Shown here one piece after another: positions 24,934-33,848 of a stretch of DNA of 64,000 nucleotides (position 1 is its first letter; each line of letters starts with the position of its first letter). This DNA is from an uncultured Faecalibacterium sp. GTDB taxonomy: Bacteria > Bacillota > Clostridia > Oscillospirales > Ruminococcaceae. The notes under the pieces are model-generated. The model did no database searches, was not told the origin of the DNA, and worked only from the letters and a program-made list of their open reading frames with translations. The translations under genes were made by a program, and so were the position numbers. Location of the stretch: NCBI GenBank assembly GCA_900539945.1, contig UQDV01000001.1, positions 96,543-160,542 of the forward strand. Reading direction: 5' to 3'.

Positions 24934-27357
24934 TTATTTCTTCTTTTTGAAGAGGTCCAGCACCTGGCTGAACAGTCCCCGCTTCTTCGGGGCGGTCACC
25001 ACCACGGTGGGCTTTTGGGGCTGGTCCGGCAGATGCTTTTTGTCCAGCATCTGCTCCAGCTCGTCAAAGTGGTCGCCGCCTTTCGGGTGCTCCGTCGGCT
25101 CCAGATGGATGGGCGCAGGCGTGGCAGGTGCAGCTTCCACGAAATCAGGCCCTTTCGCCTTGGGCGGTTCCTGTACAGGAACTTCCGGCGTTTTCGCCTT
25201 CGGTCCCTCCGCCGCCGTCTGCTTTTCCGCTGCCGGGGCTTCGGCAGGCGCTGCCTTGGGCGTGGTAGGCTTCCAGGGCTCTTCTCTCGTCCAATCGTTC
25301 CGGAGCAGGTCGTACATGCCCATCTGGCCGTTGACGATGGGTTCGCCTTCGGCAGGCTTGACCTTCTGGTAGCTGCCATCGGGCCGCATTTCCCGGGCAT
25401 TGACGTTGTCGCGCAGCTGCAGCTGCAGGATGTCGGTGAGCTTTTTCACCAGTACAGGGTCCTCCACCCGCACGCCCACTTCCACGCGGCACTCGGTGTT
25501 GCGGGTGAGGAAGTCACCGGAGGCAATGTAGATGCGGGTATGCACCCCGTCAAAGAAGCTGTAAATGCGGCCATGCTCCAGATAGCGGCCCACCAGACTG
25601 CGGATATGCAGGTTCTCGGTCTTGCCGGGCACCCCGGCACGCACACAGCAGATACCGCGCACGATCATGTCGATGCGCACCCCGGCGCAGCTGGCTTCCT
25701 GCAGCTTGAGGATGATATCGCGGTCGCTGATGGAGTTGTTCTTGAGGATCATGGACGCCGGGCGGCCCATGCGGGCAGCTGCGATCACATGATCCATCTC
25801 ATCCAGCAATACGCTCTTGAACCGCAGCGGAGCCACCAGCATCCGGTCGCTCTCCTCAGTGAGCTGCTGCACGGCCAGATTGCGGAACACCTTGGAGGCT
25901 TCCTCGCCGATGCCCTCATCTGCCGTGATGAAGGAATAGTCGGTGTAGAGCTCACTGGTCTTTTCGTTGTAGTTGCCGGTACCGATCTGGGTGATGTAGG
26001 AGTAGCCGTCGGCCTGCTTACGGGTGATGAGGGTGAGCTTGGAGTGCACCTTGTAGTCATCGAAGCCGTAGATCACGGTGCAGCCCGCATTTTCCAACTG
26101 CTTCGACCAGTCGATGTTGTTCTGCTCGTCAAAGCGGGCGCGCAGCTCCACCAGCGCCACCACTTCCTTGCCGTTTTCGGCGGCTTCCATCAGGGCCTGC
26201 ACAATCTGCGATTCCCGCGCCATGCGGTACAGGGTCATCTTGATGGAGATGACATCCGGGTCACGGGCGGCCTTTTTGAGCATGTCGATGAAGGGCCGGA
26301 TGGACTGGTACGGGTAGCTCAGCAGCACATCGTGCTTCTGCACTTCCTCGGTCAGATCATAGTCTGGCGGCGGCAGCATGGGCCGGGCAGCCGGGTAAAA
26401 CAGGCCGGGGTGGTCCTCTGCTTCAATGCGCCCGGTGAGCTTGTAGAAAAAGCTCAGGTCCAGCGGGCTCTTCTGCACAAAGACCCGCTTGCCCGACAGC
26501 TCCAGACGGCTGCACAGCAAACGCTGCACCTCCGGGGCGGCCTCCGGCGTGACCTGCAGGCGCACAGCCGCCAGCTTGCGGCGGCGCTTGAGCAGCTCGG
26601 TCATGATCTCACGATAGTCGATGTCGTGATCCATCATGCCTTCCTTGACGTCGATGTCCGCATTGCGGGTGACCCGGAACAGGCAGCTTTCCAGGATGCT
26701 CTCCTTGCCAAAGATGCTGGACGCATAGTGCAGCACCAGCTCTTCCACCAGTGCAAACTGCGTTTCGCCGTCCTTTTTGACAAAGTGCAGCCGCTCCATC
26801 TGGCTGGAAATGGGGATGATGCCCAGGCTCTGGGCATTGGGGTGCTTCTCCCGCAAAAGGACACCCAGGTAGATCTCCTTGTTGCGCAGGAACGGGAACG
26901 GGTGGCGGCTGTCCACGATCTGCGGGCTGAGAATGGGGAACAGCTCCGTCTGGAAGTATTTTTTCCAGAAGCGCTCATCCTCCTTGCTCAGGTGGTCAAA
27001 ATCCACCTTGCGGTAGCCGCACCCGGCCAGCTCTTCCAACGCCTTGGCATAGTATTTGTCGCAGTCCACCTGCAGCTGGGCGGTCTTGGGCATGATGGCT
27101 GCCAACTGTTCGGCTGCGGTCATGTTGGTCTTGTTCTCGCGCTTTTCCTTTTTGCTCTTGCTCTGTTCCAGGTTGGCGCGCTCCTGCAGAGAGCCGACGC
27201 GCACCATGAAGAATTCGTCCAGATTGGAACCGTAGATGGCCAGGAATTTGACCTGCTCGGCAAGGGGCACGTTCTTGTCCTTGCCAAGAGCCAGGACCCG
27301 GCGGTTGAAGTCCAGCCAGCTCAGTTCCCGGTTGATAAAAATGGTCTCGTCGCTCAT
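24934..27357 (-). CDS. ppk: Polyphosphate kinase with C-terminal extension
   Basis: Makes polyphosphate from ATP (PPK1 type), 807 residues. N-terminal FINRELSWLDFNRRVLA, the phosphohistidine region VHSKLTLITRK, and HTRIYIASGDFLTRNTECRVEV in the C-terminal core are characteristic. PPK1 proteins usually end near 690-720 residues; here the core ends at about 690 and about 110 residues rich in Pro, Ala, Lys and Glu follow, ending in FSQVLDLFKKKK. Start taken at the third codon Met because the first ATG abuts the AAGGGG ribosome site. Phosphate metabolism links it loosely to the PhoB/R-like genes at the left edge. Confidence 0.95.
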   Translation of the reverse strand: MSDETIFINRELSWLDFNRRVLALGKDKNVPLAEQVKFLAIYGSNLDEFFMVRVGSLQERANLEQSKSKKEKRENKTNMTAAEQLAAIMPKTAQLQVDCDKYYAKALEELAGCGYRKVDFDHLSKEDERFWKKYFQTELFPILSPQIVDSRHPFPFLRNKEIYLGVLLREKHPNAQSLGIIPISSQMERLHFVKKDGETQFALVEELVLHYASSIFGKESILESCLFRVTRNADIDVKEGMMDHDIDYREIMTELLKRRRKLAAVRLQVTPEAAPEVQRLLCSRLELSGKRVFVQKSPLDLSFFYKLTGRIEAEDHPGLFYPAARPMLPPPDYDLTEEVQKHDVLLSYPYQSIRPFIDMLKKAARDPDVISIKMTLYRMARESQIVQALMEAAENGKEVVALVELRARFDEQNNIDWSKQLENAGCTVIYGFDDYKVHSKLTLITRKQADGYSYITQIGTGNYNEKTSELYTDYSFITADEGIGEEASKVFRNLAVQQLTEESDRMLVAPLRFKSVLLDEMDHVIAAARMGRPASMILKNNSISDRDIILKLQEASCAGVRIDMIVRGICCVRAGVPGKTENLHIRSLVGRYLEHGRIYSFFDGVHTRIYIASGDFLTRNTECRVEVGVRVEDPVLVKKLTDILQLQLRDNVNAREMRPDGSYQKVKPAEGEPIVNGQMGMYDLLRNDWTREEPWKPTTPKAAPAEAPAAEKQTAAEGPKAKTPEVPVQEPPKAKGPDFVEAAPATPAPIHLEPTEHPKGGDHFDELEQMLDKKHLPDQPQKPTVVVTAPKKRGLFSQVLDLFKKKK

Positions 27358-27376
27358 ATTCATTCCCCTTTGTGCC

Positions 27377-27757
27377 TTACGGCATCGTTTGTGCAGGTGT
27401 GTTTACCGTTGCCTGCCCTTCCCAGGAGGCCACAAGGTCCTCCGTCAAGCCCGGCACGGCCGCAGCGTCGGCAACGCGGGCAAAGGGGCCGTGCTGCTGC
27501 CGGTACTCGATCAATGCTCGGGCGCGGCTGGGCCCGACCCCCGGCAAGGTGCACAGGGCAGCAGCATCCGCCGTGTTCAGGTTCACATACCAGTGCTCCG
27601 ACAGCAGTGTGCTGTCCGGCGGCAGCTGCTTCTGTGAAGGCTGCTGCGGCACCGCAAACCAGAACGCCAGCCCCACGCACAGCACCGCAGTGGCTGCACA
27701 GGCTGCTATAAAAAGGATCTCCCGCCGGAGGGCGGTGCACAGATGCGTTTCTCTCAT
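27377..27757 (-). CDS. ComEA-like helix-hairpin-helix protein
   Basis: A 126-residue membrane-anchored protein: short basic N-terminus, one membrane segment (about 14-34), then a C-terminal helix-hairpin-helix domain with NLNTADAAALCTLPGVGPSRARALIEYRQQHGPF and a second partial HhH. ComEA proteins bind incoming DNA for transformation; the SLBB domain of full-length ComEA is missing here. No comEC is in the window. Start at 27757 is favoured by the membrane topology; the ribosome site is weak. Confidence 0.75.
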   Translation of the reverse strand: MRETHLCTALRREILFIAACAATAVLCVGLAFWFAVPQQPSQKQLPPDSTLLSEHWYVNLNTADAAALCTLPGVGPSRARALIEYRQQHGPFARVADAAAVPGLTEDLVASWEGQATVNTPAQTMP

Positions 27758-27783
27758 TCTACCCGAAATCCTTCCAAAAAGAA

Positions 27784-27812
27784 AGTCCCTTGCAGGAAAA
27801 TTGCAAGGGAAC
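27784..27812 (-). terminator. Terminator after the HAD-like gene
   Basis: TCCCTTGCA (27786-27794) and TGCAAGGGA (27802-27810) form a 9-bp stem; minus-strand downstream sequence is CTTTCTTTTT. Confidence 0.75.
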
Positions 27813-27823
27813 TTACACAAAAT

Positions 27824-28657
27824 TTACGCCAATTTTTCAGCATCCCGCACCATGCGGTACAAAACCTCCACGGCAGCGCCGCCGGCAGCATCGGTCAGGG
27901 TGACCTGCTTTGCGGCAAGGCGCAGCTCCGCCGGGGCATCGGCCGCCGCAGCGCTCCGGCTTGCGGCCCGCACCAGCTCCAGCATGGGCATACTGCCCGC
28001 CAGCACCAGCACATTTTCCGGGGCAATGCCCACCGGCGTGCACACGGCCTGCAGCATCTCCGCACCCGAAACCGTCCGCGGGGTCAGGCGCAGCAGGTCC
28101 AGGGCTGCACGCTCACCCAGCAGGGCGGTCGTGCTGTCGCCCAGTGCCTTTTCCAGCAGGGACGTCAGAGGGATGCTGCGGTTGTCCTGGTACACCAGGG
28201 CTCGCAGCACCTCATCCGGGCGGATATCCGCTGCGTTGGCCAGCAGATAGGGGGTCCACTCCTGCTGCAGGTGCTGCTCCAGCGCATGGCTCATGCGCAG
28301 CACGCGGGTGGAGCCATCCTGCATCTGCAGGGCAATGCCCACACCGGCCGCACTGGGCAGGCTGGCGAACAGACCGGCATCCTGCCCGGCAAAGCTGCAC
28401 AGCGGCTGACGGGATCCGTCCGCAAAATGATAGGCCAGTGTGCCGCCGCACACCAGTGCCGGGGCCGAGAGACGCACGCTGCCCAGAATGGCCCGCACTG
28501 CCTTGGGCGTGCGCTGGGAAAAGACGGTGAACCGGCCGCCGCGGCTGGAAAACAGCTGCAGCACATCCCGCACGACCTGGGTCAGGTTGCCATCCGGGCC
28601 AAGCAGGAGGTTGTCCAGATCACAGAGGACCAGCTTGTTGGCAAGGGATTGGTTCAT
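27824..28657 (-). CDS. HAD-superfamily (Cof-like) protein
   Basis: A 277-residue protein with the layout of Cof-type HAD phosphatases: motif I LVLCDLDNLLLGPDG at the N-terminus, a middle cap region, and a C-terminal part with PENVLVLAGSMPMLELV in the place of motif IV. The usual DxDGT of motif I reads DLDNL, and the GD..ND of motif IV reads AGSMPM, so two catalytic blocks are degenerate and the protein may have lost phosphatase activity. AGGAGG lies 8 bases before the ATG. The ATG overlaps the rluD stop. Confidence 0.65.
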   Translation of the reverse strand: MNQSLANKLVLCDLDNLLLGPDGNLTQVVRDVLQLFSSRGGRFTVFSQRTPKAVRAILGSVRLSAPALVCGGTLAYHFADGSRQPLCSFAGQDAGLFASLPSAAGVGIALQMQDGSTRVLRMSHALEQHLQQEWTPYLLANAADIRPDEVLRALVYQDNRSIPLTSLLEKALGDSTTALLGERAALDLLRLTPRTVSGAEMLQAVCTPVGIAPENVLVLAGSMPMLELVRAASRSAAAADAPAELRLAAKQVTLTDAAGGAAVEVLYRMVRDAEKLA

Positions 28658-29586
28658 GGATTCTTCCTCCTGAGCGTTGCAAGAAAATGGGTAAAATAGT
28701 CCGGCAGGTCTGAGTCGAAGCGCAGGTATTCCCCGGTGATGGGGTGGACAAACCCCAGCGTTTTGGCGTGCAGACACTGCCCGTGCAGGCTGGTGATGCA
28801 GTTGTGGGGACCGTATACGGGGTCGCCCGCCACCGGGTGATGGATGGAGGCCATATGCACACGGATCTGATGGGTGCGGCCGGTTTTCAGGCGGCACTCC
28901 AGCATGGTGAACTCCCCCAGCCGTTCCAGTACCTTATAGCCCGTATAGGCGTATTTGGTGTTGGGTTCCCCGGCGGGGTAGACCGCCATTTTTTTGCGGT
29001 CGGTCTTACTGCGGCCCAGATTGGACTCCACAAAGCCCTCATCCTGTGCAAAGCCGCCGTACACGATGGTATTGTAGGCACGCTCCACGCTGTGGACCGC
29101 CATCTGCTGCGACAGGCCGATGTGGGTGGCGTCATCCTTGGCCACCACCAGCAGGCCGCTGGTGTCCTTGTCGATGCGGTGCACGATGCCGGGGCGGATC
29201 TCGCCGCCGATGCCGGACAGGCTGCCCTTGCAATGCCACAGCAGGGCGTTGACCAGGGTGCCGTCCGGGTTGCCGGGGGCCGGGTGCACCACCATGCCCT
29301 TGGGCTTGTTGACCACCAGCAGGTGGGCGTCCTCATACACGATATCCAGCGGGATCTCCTGCGGAACGGCCTCGATGGGCTTTGCGTCCGGGATCTCCAG
29401 CAGCACGGTGTCCCCTGCTTTCAGCTTGAGACTTTTGGCCACGGTCTTGCCGTTGCACTGCACATGGCCGTCAGCTACCAGTGCCTGCAGCGCCGAGCGG
29501 GACAGGCCAGTATCCTCACCGCTGAGGAAGCGGTCAATGCGCTGGCCCGCCGTCTCCTGCTCCACCACAAATTCACGCTGTTCCAT
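28654..29586 (-). CDS. rluD: RluA-family 23S rRNA pseudouridine synthase
   Basis: A 310-residue enzyme: N-terminal S4 domain (RIDRFLSGEDTGLSRSALQALVADGHVQCNGK), then the catalytic domain with HRIDKDTSGLLVVAKDD, whose Asp is the nucleophile, and GRTHQIRVHMASIHHPVAGD. RluD-type in architecture; the exact uridines modified cannot be read off. It follows lspA by 3 bases, the usual lspA-rluD arrangement of Firmicutes. Confidence 0.93.
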   Translation of the reverse strand: MEQREFVVEQETAGQRIDRFLSGEDTGLSRSALQALVADGHVQCNGKTVAKSLKLKAGDTVLLEIPDAKPIEAVPQEIPLDIVYEDAHLLVVNKPKGMVVHPAPGNPDGTLVNALLWHCKGSLSGIGGEIRPGIVHRIDKDTSGLLVVAKDDATHIGLSQQMAVHSVERAYNTIVYGGFAQDEGFVESNLGRSKTDRKKMAVYPAGEPNTKYAYTGYKVLERLGEFTMLECRLKTGRTHQIRVHMASIHHPVAGDPVYGPHNCITSLHGQCLHAKTLGFVHPITGEYLRFDSDLPDYFTHFLATLRRKNP

Positions 29587-29589
29587 GGT

Positions 29590-30075
29590 TTACGGCTCCT
29601 TCGGGGCGTCGGCATTGCCGGAGTGGCTCTCTTCCAGAAAGATCACCAGCACCCAGAGCGCCACGCCTACACACACGCAGATGTCTGCAAAGTTGAACAC
29701 GGCGAACCGCATGAACAGCAGATTGATGTAGTCCACCACTTCGCCGTTGAGCACGCGGTCGATCAGGTTGCCAATGCCGCCGCCCAGCACCAGAATGAGC
29801 GCCGCCTGCTGCAGGTATTTGCCCCGGCTGCGGAAAAACAGCGCGTAGGCTACCAACAGCAGAGCTGCACTGGTTGCCGCAATGAGGAACAGCTGCTTGC
29901 CGCTGAGCAGGCTGAACGCCATGCCCTGATTGAGCACGAACCGCAGCTCCACCACATGCGGGATGAGCGGCATGGCCCCTACCGGCTGCAGCACATTGGA
30001 TGCCCACAGCTTGATGAGCTGGTCGATGCCCACCAGCGCCGCCACCGCGGCCAGATTGAAAAGTACAAATGCCAT
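29590..30075 (-). CDS. lspA: Lipoprotein signal peptidase
   Basis: Membrane aspartyl protease that cleaves prolipoprotein signal peptides, 161 residues with four membrane segments. Catalytic Asp115 in GNLIDRVLNGEVVDYI and Asp131 in FNFADICVCVG; the conserved NQGMAFSLL is also present. It follows the ileS terminator and runs into rluD. Confidence 0.96.
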   Translation of the reverse strand: MAFVLFNLAAVAALVGIDQLIKLWASNVLQPVGAMPLIPHVVELRFVLNQGMAFSLLSGKQLFLIAATSAALLLVAYALFFRSRGKYLQQAALILVLGGGIGNLIDRVLNGEVVDYINLLFMRFAVFNFADICVCVGVALWVLVIFLEESHSGNADAPKEP

Positions 30076-30101
30076 AGGTTACTCCCAAACGATCCGGTAT
30101 G

Positions 30102-30137
30102 AAAAAACGGCGCTCCCCGGTATAAGGGAGCGCCGCC
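30102..30137 (-). terminator. Terminator of ileS
   Basis: GGCGCTCCCC/GGGAGCGCC stem with a short loop; six Ts follow on the minus strand. Confidence 0.85.
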
Positions 30138-30166
30138 CTCAAAAACGATCGTGTTTCTGATAAATT

Positions 30167-32962
30167 TTAGGCTTCCACAACGCTGGCGCAGCGTGCGCAC
30201 AGGGTGGGATGTGCGGCGTGGCTGCCGATGGTAGCAGAATACTTCCAGCAGCGCTCGCACTTTTCGCCGGTGGCGTGGGCCGCTGCAACGCCCAGGCCTT
30301 CGACGGTGCTGGCAGCACCGCCTTCGCCCTTGACCAGCTCCACCTGGGAGACGATCATCAGGTCGGCCAGCTCATCCATGGGGATGCTGTTCAGCAGATC
30401 ATAGACGGCATCGTTGCAGTACAGGGTAACGGCAGCTTCCAGCGAAGCACCGATGATCTTTTCGGCACGGGCCTGCTCCAGCACCTTCTTGACCTCGTCA
30501 CGCACAGCGATGAGCTGAGCCCACTTGGCCTTGAAGGCATCGTCGGCGGCATACTGGCCAGCCTTGGGCATGTCCTCGAACACGACATACTTGTTCATGC
30601 CCTCGGTCTTAGGCATAAAGTCCCAGATCTCCTGGCTGGTGAAGCACAGGATGGGGGCAATGATCTTATCCAGAGCCACCAGGATCTTGTACATGGTGGT
30701 CTGTGCGGCCTTGCGGGCAGCACCGTTGGTGCAGTACAGACGGTCCTTGGTGACGTCCAGATAGAAGTTGGACATGGCCACGACACAGAAGTTGTACACC
30801 GCATGGTAGACCTTGTTGAAGTCGTACACGGCGTAGCCTGCGCTGGTGTTGACGATCAGGTCGTCCAGAGCGGCCAGTGCCCAGCGGTCGATCTCCTGCA
30901 GCTGATCATCTGCCACACAATCGGTGTTGGGATCAAAGCCGTCCAGGTTGCCCAGGATGAAGCGGGCGGTGTTGCGGATCTTGCGGTAAGCCTCGCTCAG
31001 CTGCTTGAAGATGTTCTTGCCGGCACGCACGTCCACGGTGTAGTCGGAAGAAGCCACCCACAGGCGGATGATGTCTGCGCCGTAGTCCTTGATGATCTCG
31101 CTGGGCTCCACGCCGTTGCCGGCGCTCTTGTGCATCTGCTTGCCCTGCTCGTCCACGACCCAGCCGTGGCACAGCACGGACTTGTACGGTGCGCAGCCCT
31201 TGGAGGCAACACTGGTCAGCAGGCTGGACTGGAACCAGCCGCGGAACTGGTCGCCGCCCTCCATATACAGATCGGCCGGGAAGCGCAGCTCGGGGCGCTC
31301 TTCCAGCACAGCGGCGTGGGTAGAACCGGAGTCGAACCACACATCCATGATGTCGGTGTCCTTGGTCCACTCGGAAGCGCCGCACTTCTCGCAGACTTCG
31401 CCTGCGGGGATGATCTGCTCGGCCTCGTACTTGTACCAGGCATCAGAGCCCTCCTTGCGGAACAGGTCGCTGACCGCCTTGATGGTGGCATCCGTGATGT
31501 GGTAGGTGCCGCACTTCTTGCAGTAGAAGGCCGGGATGGGCACGCCCCAGGTACGCTGACGGCTGATGCACCAGTCGTTGCGGTCGCGCACCATGCCGGT
31601 CATGCGGTCATGGCCCCAGTCGGGCATCCAGGTGACCGTGTCGATGGCCTTGTACACGTCCTCGCGGAACTTGGCGATGGAGCAGAACCACTGCTCGGTG
31701 GCACGGAAGATGATGGGGTGATGGCAGCGCCAGCAGTGGGGGTACTGATGCTTGATGTGCACCTGGCCCATCACGGCACCGGAAGCGGTCAGGTCGGCCA
31801 GAATGGTCTTGTTGGCTGCCCAGACACGCTGACCTGCGTACTTGCCGGCCAGGTCGGTCAGGTAGCCGCCATCGTCCACGGGGACGGTGATGGGCACCTG
31901 GGGGTACTTCTGGCAGACGTTGAAGTCGTCCACGCCGTGGCCGCCTGCGGTATGAACGCAGCCGGAACCGCTTTCCAGCGTGACGTGGTCGCCCAGGATG
32001 ACCCAGCCTTCCTTGGGCAGATAGACGTGGTTGTAACGCATGAGCTCGAACTCAGCGCCGCTGACCGGCTCGCCCACGACCTCGTAGTTCTCGATGTGGC
32101 AGGCGTCCATGACGCTCTTGACCAGATCGGTGGCCATGATGTGGTACTCCTCGCCGATCTTGACGAAGGAGTACTCAAACTGGCCGTTGAGGCAGATGGC
32201 CTCGTTGGCGGGCAGAGTCCAGGTGGTGGTGGTCCAGATCACAAAGTAGGTCTTGTCCATCGGGATGCCGTGCTTTGCCAGCACACCGTTGGGGTCCTGC
32301 GAGACATGGAAACGGACGAAGATGGAATCGCAGTCGTCCTCACCGTACTCGATCTCAGCCTCAGCCAAAGCGGTACGGCAGTCCGGGCACCAGTACACGG
32401 GCTTCAGGCCCTTGTAGATGTAGCCCTTCTTGGCCATCTCGCCAAAGATCTCAATCTGGCGTGCCTCAAACTCAGGCTTCAGGGTCAGGTAGGGGTGCTC
32501 GAAATCACCGATGACGCCCAGACGCTTGAACTGGTCGCTCATGATGTCGATGTGCTCGGTGGCAAACTTTTCGCAGATCTGGCGCAGCTCCAGCTTGGAG
32601 ATGTCCTTCTTCTTGTCGCCGACGGAGGACAGGGCCTTCAGCTCGATGGGCAGGCCGTGGGTATCAAAACCGGGCACATAGGGAGCCTGATAGCCCTCCA
32701 TGTTCTTGTCACGGATAATGATATCCTTGATGATCTTGTTCAGGGCGGTGCCCATGTGGATGTTGCCGTTTGCATACGGAGGGCCGTCATGCAGGATGAA
32801 CTGCGGCTTGCCCTCGTTGTGCTTCATGAGCTGATTGTACAGGTCGTTGTCGTCCCAATCCTTGAGCATGACCGGCTCCTTTTTGGGCAGACCGGCACGC
32901 ATCTCAAACAGAGTCTTGGGCAGATTCAGGGTACTGTCGTACTGAGATTTGTTCTTAGCCAA
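30167..32962 (-). CDS. ileS: Isoleucyl-tRNA synthetase
   Basis: Class I aminoacyl-tRNA synthetase, 931 residues. HIGH-type motif HMGT at 69-72 within PPYANGNIHMGTALNK, editing domain, WCISRQRTWGVPIP, KMSKS-type motif as KQMHKSAGN, and a C-terminal zinc site CERCW...CARC. The bacterial (type 1, zinc-tailed) form. There is no T-box in front of it: it follows divIVA after 40 bases and is probably cotranscribed with the division genes. Confidence 0.97.
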   Translation of the reverse strand: MAKNKSQYDSTLNLPKTLFEMRAGLPKKEPVMLKDWDDNDLYNQLMKHNEGKPQFILHDGPPYANGNIHMGTALNKIIKDIIIRDKNMEGYQAPYVPGFDTHGLPIELKALSSVGDKKKDISKLELRQICEKFATEHIDIMSDQFKRLGVIGDFEHPYLTLKPEFEARQIEIFGEMAKKGYIYKGLKPVYWCPDCRTALAEAEIEYGEDDCDSIFVRFHVSQDPNGVLAKHGIPMDKTYFVIWTTTTWTLPANEAICLNGQFEYSFVKIGEEYHIMATDLVKSVMDACHIENYEVVGEPVSGAEFELMRYNHVYLPKEGWVILGDHVTLESGSGCVHTAGGHGVDDFNVCQKYPQVPITVPVDDGGYLTDLAGKYAGQRVWAANKTILADLTASGAVMGQVHIKHQYPHCWRCHHPIIFRATEQWFCSIAKFREDVYKAIDTVTWMPDWGHDRMTGMVRDRNDWCISRQRTWGVPIPAFYCKKCGTYHITDATIKAVSDLFRKEGSDAWYKYEAEQIIPAGEVCEKCGASEWTKDTDIMDVWFDSGSTHAAVLEERPELRFPADLYMEGGDQFRGWFQSSLLTSVASKGCAPYKSVLCHGWVVDEQGKQMHKSAGNGVEPSEIIKDYGADIIRLWVASSDYTVDVRAGKNIFKQLSEAYRKIRNTARFILGNLDGFDPNTDCVADDQLQEIDRWALAALDDLIVNTSAGYAVYDFNKVYHAVYNFCVVAMSNFYLDVTKDRLYCTNGAARKAAQTTMYKILVALDKIIAPILCFTSQEIWDFMPKTEGMNKYVVFEDMPKAGQYAADDAFKAKWAQLIAVRDEVKKVLEQARAEKIIGASLEAAVTLYCNDAVYDLLNSIPMDELADLMIVSQVELVKGEGGAASTVEGLGVAAAHATGEKCERCWKYSATIGSHAAHPTLCARCASVVEA

Positions 32963-33002
32963 TGGTTACACTCTCCTCTATATTTGCTTATGGACACGCG
33001 CC

Positions 33003-33827
33003 TTACTCGCTGAACTTGATGCCCTGGAAGGCATCATAGTCCGGTCCGTCCGGCTTTGCATCCGCAGGAGGATCCAGCTTGAGCTGGCTTTCATCTTTTT
33101 CCCAGAAATCCTCACTGCTCTCAACCGCCTTGTCGTCCTCGGCATCAGCGGCAGAATCGGTTTCCTTGCCGGCGGTGTCCGGCTCCTGTGCAGGAGCCTC
33201 CGCCTCAGGCTGCTGAACGGCTGCCTGGTCCTCCACGGGCTCTTCTGCAGCAGGTTCGGCAGGCTCGTCCGCGGCCTTCTTGTCGGCATCAGCCTTCTCG
33301 TCCTTCTGGAACTCCGGCAGACGGCTCAGGCTCTCCACATGGCTGCGGTACAGGTTGAGCACGTCGGACTTGAAGCGGGTCACTTCCAGCCGCACACGGT
33401 CATATTCGCGCTCCTCGGCCAGACGCTTGTCGTTGGCCTCGCTCTCGATCTCGTCGGCGCGGTCGCTTGCCTTCTGCAGCAGCTCGTTGGCGTCACGGAT
33501 GATGTCGTCGCCGCGCAGGTTGGCACGGTGGATGATCTCCTCGGCCTTCTGGTTGGCTTCACGAATGACGTTCTCACCCATGCGCTGCGCATTGATCAGC
33601 GCACTCTTGAGCATCTCGCCGTCCGCCTCATAGCTCTGCAGTTCCCGGTGCAGGCGCTGGTTTTCCGCCGTCAGATCTGCGATCTGCTTGCGGAGCTGCT
33701 CCGCCTGCGCATCATCCTGCTGCAGCTGCTCCTCGATCTTGTCCAGAAAACGGTCTACGTCCTCCGTGCGGTAGCCGCGGAGGTTTTTTTCAAATTGCAC
33801 GGAGCGGACATCCTGCGGGGTCAGCAT
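33003..33827 (-). CDS. divIVA: DivIVA-domain cell division protein
   Basis: Coiled-coil protein that recognises negative membrane curvature at poles and septum, 274 residues. N-terminal MLTPQDVRSVQFEKNLRGYRTEDVDRFLD is the lipid-binding domain; long heptad-type coiled coil follows (about 30-150); the last 110 residues are acidic and rich in Glu, Ala and Pro. Start at the ATG 8 bases after GGAGG. Sits in sepF-ylmH-divIVA-ileS order. Confidence 0.93.
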   Translation of the reverse strand: MLTPQDVRSVQFEKNLRGYRTEDVDRFLDKIEEQLQQDDAQAEQLRKQIADLTAENQRLHRELQSYEADGEMLKSALINAQRMGENVIREANQKAEEIIHRANLRGDDIIRDANELLQKASDRADEIESEANDKRLAEEREYDRVRLEVTRFKSDVLNLYRSHVESLSRLPEFQKDEKADADKKAADEPAEPAAEEPVEDQAAVQQPEAEAPAQEPDTAGKETDSAADAEDDKAVESSEDFWEKDESQLKLDPPADAKPDGPDYDAFQGIKFSE

Positions 33828-33848
33828 AATTCTTTCCTCCAATTGCTT

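Noticed and set aside
23800..27711. Plus-strand reading frame of about 1300 codons
   Set aside because: Runs opposite to spoIVF-like genes, ppk and comEA-like gene, all of which have clear motifs; product is compositionally odd.
29979..30260. Possible T-box or attenuator near ileS
   Set aside because: The hairpin here is downstream of ileS and is its terminator; no TGGNACCGCG box occurs upstream of ileS, which follows divIVA at 40 bases.
30209..33013. Plus-strand frame of 934 codons
   Set aside because: Antisense to ileS, which has complete synthetase motifs.
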